A stretch of DNA of 64,000 bases from Streptomyces sp. ADI95-17 (GCF_003846175.1 NZ_ML123050.1:355379-419378); one strand, 5' to 3'; numbered from the stretch's first letter, positions 52,896 to 62,109 are shown. The notes: generated by a model not told the origin, from the sequence alone. A program made the numbers and translations.

Positions 52896-53273
52896 ATGAC
52901 CATCCTCAAGACCTACGCACGTCTGTGGGCCGACGACCTCGACCGTGCGCTGCCACTGCTGGAGCAGCTCACCGGCGAGCAGCCCCACCTGCGGGTGACG
53001 TTCCACGCGGTCGGGCTCGGCGCGATCGGCGACTTCCTCGTCATCGCCGGGCCGGCCGAGGAACGCGCGAAGTACAGTCATGCCTCCGCCACCGTCGTCG
53101 TCGATGATCTCGACGCACTCCAGGCGACTCTGGAGTCCGCCGACGCCACCATCAATACTCCCGCGACCGACGGGCCGACGGGGCGGTTCCTCTACGCCCG
53201 CCACGCGGACGGAGCGGGTGTCGAGTATGTCGAATGGAACGCGGAACTGGTCCGCAGGCTCATCCACGCATAG
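52896..53273 (+). CDS. VOC-family (glyoxalase-like) protein
   Basis: 125 residues from ATG 52896. Two beta-alpha-beta-beta-beta modules of the vicinal-oxygen-chelate fold are visible (LKTYARLWADDLDRALPLLE, then TVVVDDLDALQATLESADAT, then RFLYARHADGAGVEYVEWNA). Metal ligands of glyoxalase I are not all obvious, so it may be a binding rather than catalytic member. Expected to be under the divergent HxlR regulator. Confidence 0.8.
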   Translation: MTILKTYARLWADDLDRALPLLEQLTGEQPHLRVTFHAVGLGAIGDFLVIAGPAEERAKYSHASATVVVDDLDALQATLESADATINTPATDGPTGRFLYARHADGAGVEYVEWNAELVRRLIHA

Positions 53274-53419
53274 AACCACCAAGTTCACTTCGATCAGGTG
53301 GAGTTGGCCTTCATGATGGATCCGGCCTCAGACCGGCCGTGCGTCCGTTTCGGTCGCGCCGGTTGCCACTCAACGGTACGGCTGTTGCCACGCGCCGGTC
53401 CGGACGGACGGTCCGGCTG

Positions 53420-54526
53420 TCAATCGGCAAGAGCCGCGTCGACGAGCGCCTTGATGTACGGGAGGTCATTGCCGGCCCCCGTCGGGTTCAGCGAGTACAC
53501 CATCCGGTGTCCGAGGTCGTGGGTGGCGAAGAACCCGTTGTCCCAGCCGGGCCGGGAACCTGTCTTGCCCCATACGTACTCGCCACTCGAGAGCCGGTAG
53601 CGCATGAGCCCGCCGATGCTGTAGCAGGCCGTCCGACCGAAGCAGTTCGTATTGGTGGCAGCGCTCTTCACCCTCGGCACGGCGAACACCAACCTCTGCT
53701 GGGCGGGCGGGAGCAGGCGGCCCCGGAACAGCGCGGTGATGAAGCGGTCCTGGTCGGCTGCGGTGGAGATCATGCCGCCCTCCGCCCACGGGTACGGACT
53801 CTGCTCGGTCACGTCCTGCCCGTCCACGTATACCTGTGCGTGGGGCGAGGGGATCGTCGGGTCGTCGGGGGCGGGCAGGCTGGTGTGGCGCAGGCGCAGC
53901 GGCCGGATGATCCTGCGCTCCAGTTCGTCGGCGAAGGAGTGGCCGGTGACCTTCTCGACGATCAGGCCGAGAACGAACGAATTGAGCCCGTTGTACTGCT
54001 GCACGGATCCCGGTGCGGGCGGCGCGTCGGTGGCTTCGGCGAACGAGTCACGCAGGAAGTCTTCGGGCGTCACGGACTTGAGCTGCCATCCGGGGCCGTC
54101 GGCCGGGCCGGGGGTCGGGGCAGGCTTGGGCAGACCGCTGGTGTGGTCGAGGAGCTGGCGCACGGTGACGCGGTGGTACGCCTTGGGCAGCACCTCGGGG
54201 AGGTACCGTCGCGCCGGTGCGTCGAGGCCGATCCGGTGTTCGGCGACGAGTTGAAGCACCACCGTACTGGTGAACGCTTTGGTGACACTGCCGATCCGGA
54301 AATGCGCGTCGGCGCTGACCGGTCCGGCAGTGGCGCCCACGCCGTCCTGCCTGATCAGCGCGCCCGCAACGATGTCGTCGGGCAAGTGGTCGAGGATGTC
54401 CTGGACGGTGGGGTTCGCGGACGCCGGAGTGCTGGAAGCAGACGCGGCGGCGACCGAGGGCAGCACCGCGCCCGCCGTGAGTGCGGTGGCCAGGGTGAGG
54501 GTGGTGACGGCGAGACGGATACGCAT
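53420..54526 (-). CDS. Secreted serine hydrolase (beta-lactamase/D-Ala-D-Ala carboxypeptidase type)
   Basis: 368 residues from ATG 54526. A Sec signal peptide (RLAVTTLTLATALTAGAVLP) is followed by a class C-like serine hydrolase fold: S80-x-x-K83 in FRIGSVTKAFTS, the Tyr motif in VQQYNGLNSFVLG, and KTG in YVWGKTGSRPGWDNGFF. Resembles Streptomyces R61-type DD-carboxypeptidases and related esterases. The YxN Asn is displaced to YNG, as in several esterase-like members, so a peptidase role is not certain. Acts outside the cell. Confidence 0.85.
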   Translation of the reverse strand: MRIRLAVTTLTLATALTAGAVLPSVAAASASSTPASANPTVQDILDHLPDDIVAGALIRQDGVGATAGPVSADAHFRIGSVTKAFTSTVVLQLVAEHRIGLDAPARRYLPEVLPKAYHRVTVRQLLDHTSGLPKPAPTPGPADGPGWQLKSVTPEDFLRDSFAEATDAPPAPGSVQQYNGLNSFVLGLIVEKVTGHSFADELERRIIRPLRLRHTSLPAPDDPTIPSPHAQVYVDGQDVTEQSPYPWAEGGMISTAADQDRFITALFRGRLLPPAQQRLVFAVPRVKSAATNTNCFGRTACYSIGGLMRYRLSSGEYVWGKTGSRPGWDNGFFATHDLGHRMVYSLNPTGAGNDLPYIKALVDAALAD

Positions 54527-54784
54527 CGAGGTTCCTCCGGAGCGGCACTGGTGCTTGGCTACGTCGCCGACTCTGCTGCGTGCAGCGGTCCTTGCCCATC
54601 AGTGATCACCCTGATCACAACCCTGAACGGCCCCCGACGGACGCGACCCGGGTGCTGCCACCGCAGCACGCCAGGCAGGCCGGATCACGGGTGCAGCAGC
54701 CTCGGAAGCAAGTGCCCCCGTGAGTGCGGCTGGTGAGGCGGGGCAGTGGGCCCCCGGCTGCACCGATACGGTAACCGCGTGGAT

Positions 54785-54928
54785 ATGAACGAACGACTGC
54801 TTCACGCCTCGTCGTTCGGCGCGGCGGCGATCGCGTACGACGAGCAACGTCCGGATTACGCCCAGGCCGCGGTGCGTTGGGCGCTCAGGCCCGCGCCCGG
54901 CCCGCGCGTGCTCGACCTCGATCGATGA
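54785..54928 (+). pseudogene. Methyltransferase N-terminal fragment
   Basis: From ATG 54785 (or GTG 54779), NERLLHASSFGAAAIAYDEQ, then RPDYAQAAVRWALRPAPGPR and VLDLD matches the first 45 residues of class I methyltransferases. It stops (TGA 54928) exactly where the glycine motif (DxGxGxG) should follow. The rest of the gene is absent. A fragment, not functional. Confidence 0.7.
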
Positions 54929-54964
54929 CACACCGCCTGTCGTCCCGCACAGCCGGCGGATCGG

Positions 54965-55348
54965 TCAAGCACGTCCCAGGTTCGTGAGACACGGCCGGTC
55001 CTGGGCTGCTGCATCCAGAGCATCGGCCCGTCGTTCGAGATCGGCGGCGATGTCGTCCCAGTCGGGCCCGTGAAGGTAGAGGCTGCCCGCTGCCTCTCGC
55101 ATCAGTGCCGGGTCATCGGGCCTCTGCAGGAGAGCGAGCCGATACGCGAGGTTACGGATCCGCACCGGCAGGTAGCCGTCGACCAGGTCAGGGCACAGTT
55201 CCCGCAGCATTGCCAGGATCGCGTCGGTGTCGGCGAACGTCAGCTCCTCGATGAAGCAGGCCTCGTCGTGCTGACGGTCGCACGGTGGCGTGGGGCGGTA
55301 CTCGTCACCGAACAGGCATCGAGCGTGGTCCGTCAGGGTGGCGTGCAT
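54965..55348 (-). CDS. Small hypothetical protein
   Basis: 127 residues from ATG 55348. Cys-containing N-terminus (HARCLFGDEYRPTPPCDRQH) followed by helices (DTDAILAMLRELCPDLVDGY, VRIRNLAYRLALLQRPDDPA, WDDIAADLERRADALDAAAQ). Protein-like, no membrane segments, family not recognised. Confidence 0.65.
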   Translation of the reverse strand: MHATLTDHARCLFGDEYRPTPPCDRQHDEACFIEELTFADTDAILAMLRELCPDLVDGYLPVRIRNLAYRLALLQRPDDPALMREAAGSLYLHGPDWDDIAADLERRADALDAAAQDRPCLTNLGRA

Positions 55349-55438
55349 GGATCCGAGCGTACGACGCGCTGACTTGCCGGCCTCGGCCCGGGGCGAGGCC
55401 CACGGACTGGTTGGGGACAGGCCGTCCCCTCGCCGAGG

Positions 55439-56044
55439 TCACCGCCCGTCGCGGTCCTGGGGCGTCCGGTCGGGCGTCACGCGCAGGTGCGCACGCGTTC
55501 CCTGTGGTCCGAAGAGGACCAGGGCTTCGACCGTGCCGCCATCGGCACTGCCCAGCCAGTGCGGGAGGGTCGTGTCGAACTCGGCGACCTCACCGGGTGT
55601 CAGGGTCAGTTCGCGCTCACCGAGCAGCAGCCGCAGGTGGCCGTCGAGTATGTACAGCCACTCGAATCCTTCGTGGGTCTGCGGCGTCGGTTCGCGGCGG
55701 TACGGCGAGGCAGGAATGATCATTTTGAACGCCTGCATGCCACCGGGCCGCCGTGACAGCGGGACGAAGACCATCCCGAATCGTCGGATCGGCTTCAGGT
55801 GGATGCGGGGATCACCGGTGCGCGGCGCACCGACGAGGTCGTCGAGGGGCACGCCGTAGAGCCGGGCCAGCGGGAGCAGCAGGTCCAGAGCCGGCCGGCG
55901 CTGTCCGCTCTCCAGCCGGGACAGTGTGCTTTCCGACACCGCGGTCACCTCGGCGAGATCGGCGAGGGTCATGCCGCGTTCGCGGCGCAACGCGCGCAGC
56001 CGGGCTCCGACGGCGTCGAGTACGTCTTCCGGTTCACGTTCCAT
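55439..56044 (-). CDS. XRE-cupin transcriptional regulator
   Basis: 201 residues from ATG 56044. The N-terminal XRE helix-turn-helix (LRALRRERGMTLADLAEVTA, then VSESTLSRLESGQRRPALDL) is followed by a cupin domain (about 110-190: THEGFEWLYILDGHLRLLLG, LTPGEVAEFDTTLPHWLGSA). This HipB/SutR-type layout usually senses a small metabolite. It diverges from a methyltransferase gene, with 92 bp between, and probably controls it. Confidence 0.9.
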   Translation of the reverse strand: MEREPEDVLDAVGARLRALRRERGMTLADLAEVTAVSESTLSRLESGQRRPALDLLLPLARLYGVPLDDLVGAPRTGDPRIHLKPIRRFGMVFVPLSRRPGGMQAFKMIIPASPYRREPTPQTHEGFEWLYILDGHLRLLLGERELTLTPGEVAEFDTTLPHWLGSADGGTVEALVLFGPQGTRAHLRVTPDRTPQDRDGR

Positions 56045-56136
56045 CGCACCATCTTGCCGAAACCGCAAGGTTGCGTGCCGGCCCGGGGATGCCAGGCAAG
56101 ACTGATGTGCGTTCGTTCCCGGCAGAAGGAGTCCTG

Positions 56137-56760
56137 ATGAGCACCACCGACGTGGTCGAGTTCTGGAACGGCGTCCACGCGTCCCGACCGGCGGCCGATC
56201 CTCGGCCCAACGTATGCCTCACCGAGAGGGTCATCGGCCTGCCGCCCGGTGATGTGCTGGATCTGGGGTGCGGCGGCGGCGGTGATGCGTTGTGGCTCGC
56301 CCGCCTGGGATGGCATGTCACCGCTGTCGATGTCTCCTCCGTGGCGGTCGAGCGGCTCCGCGGGGTCGCCCTCGCGCACGGCCTGTCCGACCGGATCTCG
56401 GCGCAGCAGCACGACTTGCGCCGGTCATTCCCCGACGGCACGTTCGATCTCGTCTGCGCCCACTACCTCCACACCCCCCTCGACCTGGACAGGGCGGTCG
56501 TATTGCGCGCGGCAACGCACGCGTTGCGCCCGGGCGGCCGGCTGCTGGTCGTGGACCATGGATCGACAGCCCCGTGGTCGTGGGCCCAGGACCCGGATGT
56601 CCGGTACCCGGCCCCGCAGGAGGTCGCTGCGGACCTGGCCCTGGCCCCGGAGACCTGGGCGGTCGAGACGGCCGACGCGCCGGCACGGACCGCGACCGGT
56701 CCGGACGGCCGCACGGCCGAGGTCACCGACCATGTCCTGATCATCCGCCGCGCCGTCTGA
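56137..56760 (+). CDS. Class I SAM-dependent methyltransferase
   Basis: 207 residues from ATG 56137 behind GAAGGAG. Motif I is VLDLGCGGGGDALWLA, the ribose-binding acid is in VTAVDVSS, FDLVCAHYLHTPLD is motif IV, and LRPGGRLLVVDHG follows. Close in layout to TehB/thiopurine-type small methyltransferases that detoxify small compounds. Divergent from the XRE-cupin regulator and 30 bp upstream of a DinB gene, so probably in a two-gene operon. Confidence 0.87.
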   Translation: MSTTDVVEFWNGVHASRPAADPRPNVCLTERVIGLPPGDVLDLGCGGGGDALWLARLGWHVTAVDVSSVAVERLRGVALAHGLSDRISAQQHDLRRSFPDGTFDLVCAHYLHTPLDLDRAVVLRAATHALRPGGRLLVVDHGSTAPWSWAQDPDVRYPAPQEVAADLALAPETWAVETADAPARTATGPDGRTAEVTDHVLIIRRAV

Positions 56761-56790
56761 ACAGGGTGCGGTCCTGGAAAGGCAGAACTC

Positions 56791-57291
56791 ATGACCACCT
56801 CATCCCGGCGCACCGGCCGCATCGACACACCTCCGCCCCGTACCGGCAACACCGAGACCGAGGTTCTGCGCGGGTTCCTCGACTACCTGCGGGACTCGAT
56901 GGCCGCGAAGGTCGAAGGTGCCCCCGAGCCCCAGGTCCGAACGGCCGCGGTGCCGTCGGGCACGAACCTTCTCGGCCTGCTCAACCACCTCACGCACGTC
57001 GAACGAGCGACGTTCCTCGGAGCCCGGATCACCGACTGGCCGGCCACCTTCCACGCCTCCCCTTCGGACACCGCGGCGGACGTCGTCACCCGCTACCGGG
57101 AATCGGTCACCGCGGCAAACGCGGTGCTCGAAAGGTGCGTCGACCCCGCCGCGCCGCTCCCCCGCTCCCGGCCGGGCAAGCCCGCACCCACTGTCCGCTG
57201 GGCACTCGCCCACATGATCGAGGAGACCGGCCGTCACGCCGGCCACGCCGACATCCTCCGCGAACTGATCGACGGCTCGACCGGCCGCTGA
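56791..57291 (+). CDS. DinB/DUF664-family protein
   Basis: 166 residues from ATG 56791 with GAAAGG upstream. The four-helix-bundle DinB pattern is clear: EVLRGFLDYLRDSMAAKVEG, LLGLLNHLTHVERATFLGAR and WALAHMIEETGRHAGHADIL. The three metal-binding histidines lie in NHLTHVE and GRHAGHAD. Members are metal-dependent transferases (mycothiol or bacillithiol S-transferases in some cases). Probably co-transcribed with the methyltransferase. Confidence 0.88.
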   Translation: MTTSSRRTGRIDTPPPRTGNTETEVLRGFLDYLRDSMAAKVEGAPEPQVRTAAVPSGTNLLGLLNHLTHVERATFLGARITDWPATFHASPSDTAADVVTRYRESVTAANAVLERCVDPAAPLPRSRPGKPAPTVRWALAHMIEETGRHAGHADILRELIDGSTGR

Positions 57292-57396
57292 CTCACTCGT
57301 GTGCGACATTCCGGCGCTGAGCAGCGCGCGTCACGGCAGGCCGGTCGAGCGGCCCCAGGACAACGGCAGCCGCTTCAGCGGATCGAGCCCGAGCAT

Positions 57397-57771
57397 TCAG
57401 CCTTTGACCAGGCAGAACGGATGCCCGGCCGGATCTGTGAAGACTCGCGCCCTGGCCTCGTCATGAGGCTGGAACTCCGGCTTGCCCGCACCCAGTTCCA
57501 GCAACCGGGCCTCGGCCTCGTCCAGGTCGCTCCCGACGCTGAAGCAGATGTGGAGCTGCTGGGGAACGGTCTGGCCGGGCCAGCTCGGAGCTCGGTAGCC
57601 GTCCACCTTCTGAAAACCGAGGAGAAGTCCGTCCTCACGGTTGAGGCCGGCGAAATCGGCGTCCGACTCAGGATGAAGTTCAAGGCCGGTGACCTGCTGA
57701 TAGAACGCCGCCAGTGCTGGCGGATCAGGGCAATCCAGCGTTATCGCATCCAACTTCATCCGCAGAGGCAT
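57397..57771 (-). CDS. VOC-family (glyoxalase-like) protein
   Basis: 124 residues from ATG 57771 behind AGGAG. LDAITLDCPDPPALAAFYQQ, then QQLHICFSVGSDLDEAEARL and ARVFTDPAGHPFCLV are the two VOC modules of the glyoxalase_6 type, common in actinobacteria. Potential metal ligands His74/Glu-like are partly conserved. Substrate unknown. It converges with the DinB gene. Confidence 0.85.
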   Translation of the reverse strand: MPLRMKLDAITLDCPDPPALAAFYQQVTGLELHPESDADFAGLNREDGLLLGFQKVDGYRAPSWPGQTVPQQLHICFSVGSDLDEAEARLLELGAGKPEFQPHDEARARVFTDPAGHPFCLVKG

Positions 57772-57882
57772 GGCTTCTCCTGACCGATCGGTTGATCCAT
57801 CGAAGCACACCCTGGAGGCGCTCTCCCGCCGGCCGCCCGGCACCGTCCGCAGGAGCAGCGGTTCCGGGCGGCCTGCCGGGGC

Positions 57883-58719
57883 TCAGTCGGCGGCGGGGCG
57901 GCTGGCCAGGTACTCGGTCAGGCTCTCGCCGGTGAGGGGGTAGTAGTCGGAGAGCCGTGCGCCCTCGTCGAGGCGGCGGCGGGCGAACTCCTCCCGGTCC
58001 TGGTGCAGCAAAGAGTCCTCGGCGAGCGGGATCGCGTTGCGCTGCGGGACGACGACGGCGCCGTCCTCGTCGGCGACGATCAGGTCGCCGGGCGTCACCA
58101 GGGAGCCGCCGACGCCGACGGGCACGTTGAACGCGGACGGGAACAGCTCGGTCTGCGAGGCGTAGTGCGGGGTGACTCCGGTGCACCAGACGGGTACACC
58201 GAGGGCGCGTACCCGGGCCGCGTCCCGCACCCGTCCGTCCACCACGATCCCGGCGCCGCCGCGCAGCTTGAAGTAGCGCACGAGCATGTCGCCGAGGCAG
58301 CCGGTGAAGTGACTGCCTCGGGCCGACACCACGAGCACGTCGCCGGGCTGGATGGATTCGAGGACGCCCCACAGCGGGGTCTTGCGTTCGATGTCCTCCT
58401 GCTCCGCGCCGTTGAAGATGTCCTCGCGCTGCGGCAGGAACTCCAGCGTCACGGCACCGCCGGTGATCTTGACGTCCGGTTCTCGGTGCAGGGGCACCGG
58501 GCCGTCGATGAACGTCCGGGTGATGCCCATCTGATGCAGCTTCGCGCAGGCCGTCGCCGCGCTCACGTCCTTGAGGGCTTCCACCATCCGTGAGGTGGGC
58601 CGTGCGTAGGCCGAGGTGTGGACCGGCGCTCGCATCGACTCATAAGTACGGGTCTCCTCCGTCTCGTTGATGCGGGTCGCCCCGGTCGACGGTGCTTCCT
58701 GATCCCCAATCGGGTGCAT
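57883..58719 (-). CDS. RraA-like / HMG-aldolase-fold protein
   Basis: 278 residues from ATG 58719 with GAGAGGCAAG upstream. The RraA fold is clear: SAATACAKLHQMGITRTFID, LESIQPGDVLVVSARGSHFT, GCLGDMLVRYFKLRGGAGIV, VDGRVRDAARVRALGVPVWC (GxxxDxxxD/R pattern with Asp ligands) and PGDLIVADEDGAVVVPQ. Members act as 4-hydroxy-4-methyl-2-oxoglutarate/oxaloacetate-type aldolases in sugar-acid or aromatic breakdown; true RNase E regulation is unlikely here. It diverges from the fucosidase/heparinase genes and shares their control region, so it probably works in the same sugar pathway. Confidence 0.83.
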   Translation of the reverse strand: MHPIGDQEAPSTGATRINETEETRTYESMRAPVHTSAYARPTSRMVEALKDVSAATACAKLHQMGITRTFIDGPVPLHREPDVKITGGAVTLEFLPQREDIFNGAEQEDIERKTPLWGVLESIQPGDVLVVSARGSHFTGCLGDMLVRYFKLRGGAGIVVDGRVRDAARVRALGVPVWCTGVTPHYASQTELFPSAFNVPVGVGGSLVTPGDLIVADEDGAVVVPQRNAIPLAEDSLLHQDREEFARRRLDEGARLSDYYPLTGESLTEYLASRPAAD

Positions 58720-58758
58720 GCACTTGCCTCTCCGCGCGCTCACAGCACGCAACGCCAG

Positions 58759-58810
58759 TGACATCATCGCCTATCGATGGTAGATAACAGCCAATCGATT
58801 AGTGATGTCA
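58759..58810. promoter_or_regulatory. Operator region between RraA-like and GH29 genes
   Basis: TGACATCA (58759-58766) and TGATGTCA (58803-58810) are perfect inverted arms. Inside them are two ATCGAT sites (58773-58778 in CTATCGATGG and 58794-58799 in CAATCGATTAG). The region covers the divergent promoters. The same ATCGAT motif recurs upstream of the sugar-binding lipoprotein gene, so one regulator may control both. Confidence 0.65.
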
Positions 58811-58828
58811 ATGCGTCAGGAGCCGTCC

Positions 58829-60106
58829 GTGACCGATGCTTCCGCCGATCCCGCAGATTCCACTGTCCGCACCGGGTGGTTCGAGGCGTCACGCTTCGGG
58901 CTCTTCGTCCACTTCGGCCTGTACAGCCTGGCGGCGCGGCACGAGTGGGTGCGCAGCCGGGAGTCCATGTCGCAGCAGGAGTACGACCGTTACCTGCACC
59001 GGTTCGATCCCGACCTCTTCGACGCCCGTCAACTGGCGCGTACCGCCCGGGAGTCCGGGATGCGGTACGCGGTGCTGACCGCCAAACACCACGACGGTTT
59101 CTGCCTGTTCGGGTCGGCGCTGTCCGAATACACCTCGATGCACGCGACCGGCCGCGACCTGGTGCGTGAGTTCGTCGACGCGATGCGCGCCGAGGGTCTG
59201 CGGGTCGGCCTGTACTACTCGCTGCTCGACTGGCACCACCCCGGCTTCACGGTCGACGAGCACCATCCGCTGCGGGACACCGAGGCCCGGCGGGAGCCCC
59301 GCGACATGGCGCGCTACCGGGAGTACATGAAGGGGCAGATACGCGAACTCCTCACCGAATACGGCCGGATCGACCTGCTCTTCTTCGACTTCACCTACCC
59401 GGAGAAGGGACCGGAGGAGTGGGGCTCGCGGCAACTTCTCGACCTCGTGCGCGAGTTGCAGCCGGGCATTCTGGTCAATGACAGGCTCGGAATTCCGGGC
59501 GACTATGTGACGCCCGAGCAGTACCAGCCCGACCGGCCGCTGGAGCGGGGCGGCGAGCGGGTGATGTGGGAGGCGTGCCACACCCTCAACGGCTCGTGGG
59601 GGTACGACCGCGACAACCACGACTACAAGGACCCTGCGCTGCTGGTCCGCATGCTGGTGGAGTCCGTCGCCTGCGGCGGAAACCTCATCCTGAACGTCGG
59701 ACCCACCGGTCGCGGCGCCCTGGACCCCCGGGCCCGGGCCACGCTCCGCGCCATCGGCGAGTGGACCGAGCTGCACGCCCGGTCCGTGCACGGTGCGGGG
59801 CCGAGCGCCTTCGAGACCCCCGCCAACGCCCTGTACACACAGTCGGGCACCCGTCTGTATCTGCATCTGCCGGCCTGGCCCCTGAAACACCTCCATCTGC
59901 CGGGACTGGCCGGGCGTGTGCGGTACGCCCAGCTCCTGCACGACGGCTCGGAGATCCGCTTCCACGAGATGGACGGCGCACGGCACGAGCACAACAACCT
60001 CGCGCCGCCGAGCCAGCCGGCGGGCACTCTCACCCTGACCCTCCCCGTCGCCCGGCCCGACGTGCTGCTCCCGGTGATCGAGCTGGTGCTGGACGGGGAG
60101 GAGTGA
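58829..60106 (+). CDS. GH29 alpha-L-fucosidase
   Basis: 425 residues. GTG 58829 is chosen because AGGAG lies 6 nt upstream; ATG 58811 is an alternative. The GH29 barrel is complete: GWFEASRFGLFVHFGLYSLA, YAVLTAKHHDGFCLFGS, GLRVGLYYSLLDWHHPGF, RIDLLFFDFTYPEKG (Asp in FFD is the expected nucleophile), NGSWGYDRDNHDYKD and GGNLILNVGPTGRGALDPRA. A C-terminal beta-sandwich follows. No signal peptide, so it acts on imported oligosaccharides. The usual WFDG motif is FFDFTY, a variant that may shift specificity. First gene of the locus; the next gene starts 5 bp later. Confidence 0.87.
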   Translation: MTDASADPADSTVRTGWFEASRFGLFVHFGLYSLAARHEWVRSRESMSQQEYDRYLHRFDPDLFDARQLARTARESGMRYAVLTAKHHDGFCLFGSALSEYTSMHATGRDLVREFVDAMRAEGLRVGLYYSLLDWHHPGFTVDEHHPLRDTEARREPRDMARYREYMKGQIRELLTEYGRIDLLFFDFTYPEKGPEEWGSRQLLDLVRELQPGILVNDRLGIPGDYVTPEQYQPDRPLERGGERVMWEACHTLNGSWGYDRDNHDYKDPALLVRMLVESVACGGNLILNVGPTGRGALDPRARATLRAIGEWTELHARSVHGAGPSAFETPANALYTQSGTRLYLHLPAWPLKHLHLPGLAGRVRYAQLLHDGSEIRFHEMDGARHEHNNLAPPSQPAGTLTLTLPVARPDVLLPVIELVLDGEE

Positions 60107-60111
60107 TCCCG

Positions 60112-62109
60112 GTGGTGAAACCGTTGGGCGAGCGCCTTTCAACGGTGCTGGGCCCGGACGGAGGCCCGGTGCTGCAGCGGTTGCTCGTCGATCCGGCCGG
60201 GCGGGTGGGGGTGCCCGATGTCACCTGCCGTGCCGTGTGGGATGAGGTCCCGGGGGCGGTTCGGGAGCGCGTACTGGAGGACGCTGCCCGGGAGTTGACC
60301 CGGCCGGAGCCCCGGCTGACGGCCGGGGCGTGGGCCCGCGCCTTCCGGGACGGTGACCGCAGCGCATACGAGGACGCGGCCTGGGGACTCCAGGAGCGGG
60401 TGTCACTGCTGACTCTGGCGGCCGTCCTCACCGGCGAGTCGGCCGATGCGAGGGAGGCCCCCGGGACCTGCCCCCATCTGGACGCCGCGATCGACGGGCT
60501 CGTTTCCTTCGCCGAGGCCGGCACCTGGTGCTGGGCACCGCACGAGCGCTTCGCGGCGGAGCGCGGCGACCTTGTGCCCGATCCGGACCAGCCGTATCTC
60601 GACCTGGGCGCCGCCGAGGTCGCCTCGCTGTTCGCCTGGGCGGACCACGCCCTCGGGCCGCGTCTCGACCGCCGGATGCCGGGGCTTCGGCGCCGGCTGC
60701 GCCGCGAGGTGGAGCGGCGGGTGCTGCTGCCCTTCGAACGCCGCCGGGACTGGCGCTGGATCGGGGCGGACGGCGGCGCCAACAACTGGAACCCGTGGAT
60801 CCACGGTGCCGTGCTCGCCGCCGCGCTGCTGCTCTGCACGGACGATGCCCGACGCGCCCGCCTCGTACGGCTGGTCGTCCAGGGCCTCGACCACTATGTG
60901 GCCACGCTTCCCGACGACGGCGGGATCGACGAGGGCATCGCCTACTGGTGGGTGGGGGCCTGCCGGCTGCTGGAGATCCTCGATCTGCTCGCCGGGGTCG
61001 GCGGCTCCGCACTCGACGCCCGTCAAATCCCGCTTCTCGAAGAGTTGTTGAGGTATCCGCAGCGGATGCATTTCGGTGCCGACTGGTACGTGAACGTGGG
61101 CGACGCGCCCGCCCGGCTGACCGCCGACCAGCCCTGGCAGGTCCCGTTCCGCTGGGGCAGGCGACTCGGGCAGCCGGAAACGGTGGCGCATGCCCTGGCC
61201 GGAGCTCGGCAGCAGCACAGCGCCGTGGCCCCGCGTGCCGGGCTCGGGCGTGCGCTGGCCGCGCTGTCGGACGAAGACTGGTGCGAGGCCCTCACGGCCG
61301 GCGAACCGGACGCCTCCGCACCCTGGCTGGCCCACGAGACTTGGCTGCCACGCCTGCAGATCCTGGTGGCCCGCGAGACGGCGGGCAGCGCCGACGGCCT
61401 CGCCGTCGCGGTGAAGGCGGGTCACAACGGCGAACACCACAACCACCTCGACGTCGGCTCGTACTGGGTGGCGGCCGGCGGCCGTCCCCTGCTGGTGGAT
61501 GTCGGCCGGCCGACCTACACGGCACAGACCTTCGGCCCTGACCGCTACGCCGCCTGGCCGTTCCAGAGCGGCTGGCACAACGTGCCCGAGCCCGGCGTCG
61601 CACAGCAGCCCGGGCCCGAGCACCGGGCCCGGGACGTACGCGCCGAACTCGGCCGCGGCGTCAGCGGGATGACCGCGGACCTCGGCGGTGCCTATCCCCG
61701 CGGAAGCCTCACCGGATGGGACCGAGTGGTACGCCTGGTCCGGTCCGACGGGACCACTCCCCCGCATGTGAGCGTCGAGGACCGGTGGAAAGGGTGCGGG
61801 GAGAGCGTGGCCCTGCATCATGTGCTGGCCGGGCTCGTCGAGCTCGGCCAGGGCCGGGCCACGGTCACCGCCCCTGACGGCAGCGGGCTGGTGATGTACT
61901 GGAATCCTCGGGACGCCGCCGCCTCCGTCGTACGCAAGGAACTGGACGACCCACTGCTGACCGCGAGTTGGGGAGTCCACCTCACCCGGATCACGCTCAC
62001 GGTCCGCTCTCCCGGTGCCCAAGGCCGCTTGACCGTGCGGTGGTTGCTAGTCGACGGGGCCGACGAGACCGGGAAGAACGAACTCAGCGGTTTGGCGCAG
62101 CACTCTTGA
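60112..62109 (+). CDS. Heparinase II/III-family polysaccharide lyase
   Basis: 665 residues; GTG 60112 sits 8 nt after GGGGAGGAG at the end of the fucosidase gene (GTG 60103 is too close to it). The N-terminal half is an alpha/alpha toroid (WRWIGADGGANNWNPWIHGA, DGGIDEGIAYWWVGACRLLE). The C-terminal half is the heparinase beta-sandwich with HNGEHHNHLDVGSYWVAAGG, then RPLLVDVGRPTYT, where the His residues and Tyr are the usual metal or catalytic positions. No signal peptide. Expected to eliminate uronic-acid-containing oligosaccharides inside the cell, together with the fucosidase. Confidence 0.85.
   Translation: MVKPLGERLSTVLGPDGGPVLQRLLVDPAGRVGVPDVTCRAVWDEVPGAVRERVLEDAARELTRPEPRLTAGAWARAFRDGDRSAYEDAAWGLQERVSLLTLAAVLTGESADAREAPGTCPHLDAAIDGLVSFAEAGTWCWAPHERFAAERGDLVPDPDQPYLDLGAAEVASLFAWADHALGPRLDRRMPGLRRRLRREVERRVLLPFERRRDWRWIGADGGANNWNPWIHGAVLAAALLLCTDDARRARLVRLVVQGLDHYVATLPDDGGIDEGIAYWWVGACRLLEILDLLAGVGGSALDARQIPLLEELLRYPQRMHFGADWYVNVGDAPARLTADQPWQVPFRWGRRLGQPETVAHALAGARQQHSAVAPRAGLGRALAALSDEDWCEALTAGEPDASAPWLAHETWLPRLQILVARETAGSADGLAVAVKAGHNGEHHNHLDVGSYWVAAGGRPLLVDVGRPTYTAQTFGPDRYAAWPFQSGWHNVPEPGVAQQPGPEHRARDVRAELGRGVSGMTADLGGAYPRGSLTGWDRVVRLVRSDGTTPPHVSVEDRWKGCGESVALHHVLAGLVELGQGRATVTAPDGSGLVMYWNPRDAAASVVRKELDDPLLTASWGVHLTRITLTVRSPGAQGRLTVRWLLVDGADETGKNELSGLAQHS

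Noticed and set aside
54779..54928. A short intact methyltransferase-like gene
   Set aside because: It ends before the SAM-binding glycine motif, so it can only be a fragment.
59566..60111. N-terminal extension of the heparinase-like gene to 59566
   Set aside because: It overlaps the fucosidase gene in another frame; the ribosome site at 60095-60103 supports the start at 60112.
58889..60142. 417-codon minus-strand frame opposite the fucosidase
   Set aside because: Shadow of GH29; His/Gln/Val-rich, no domain.
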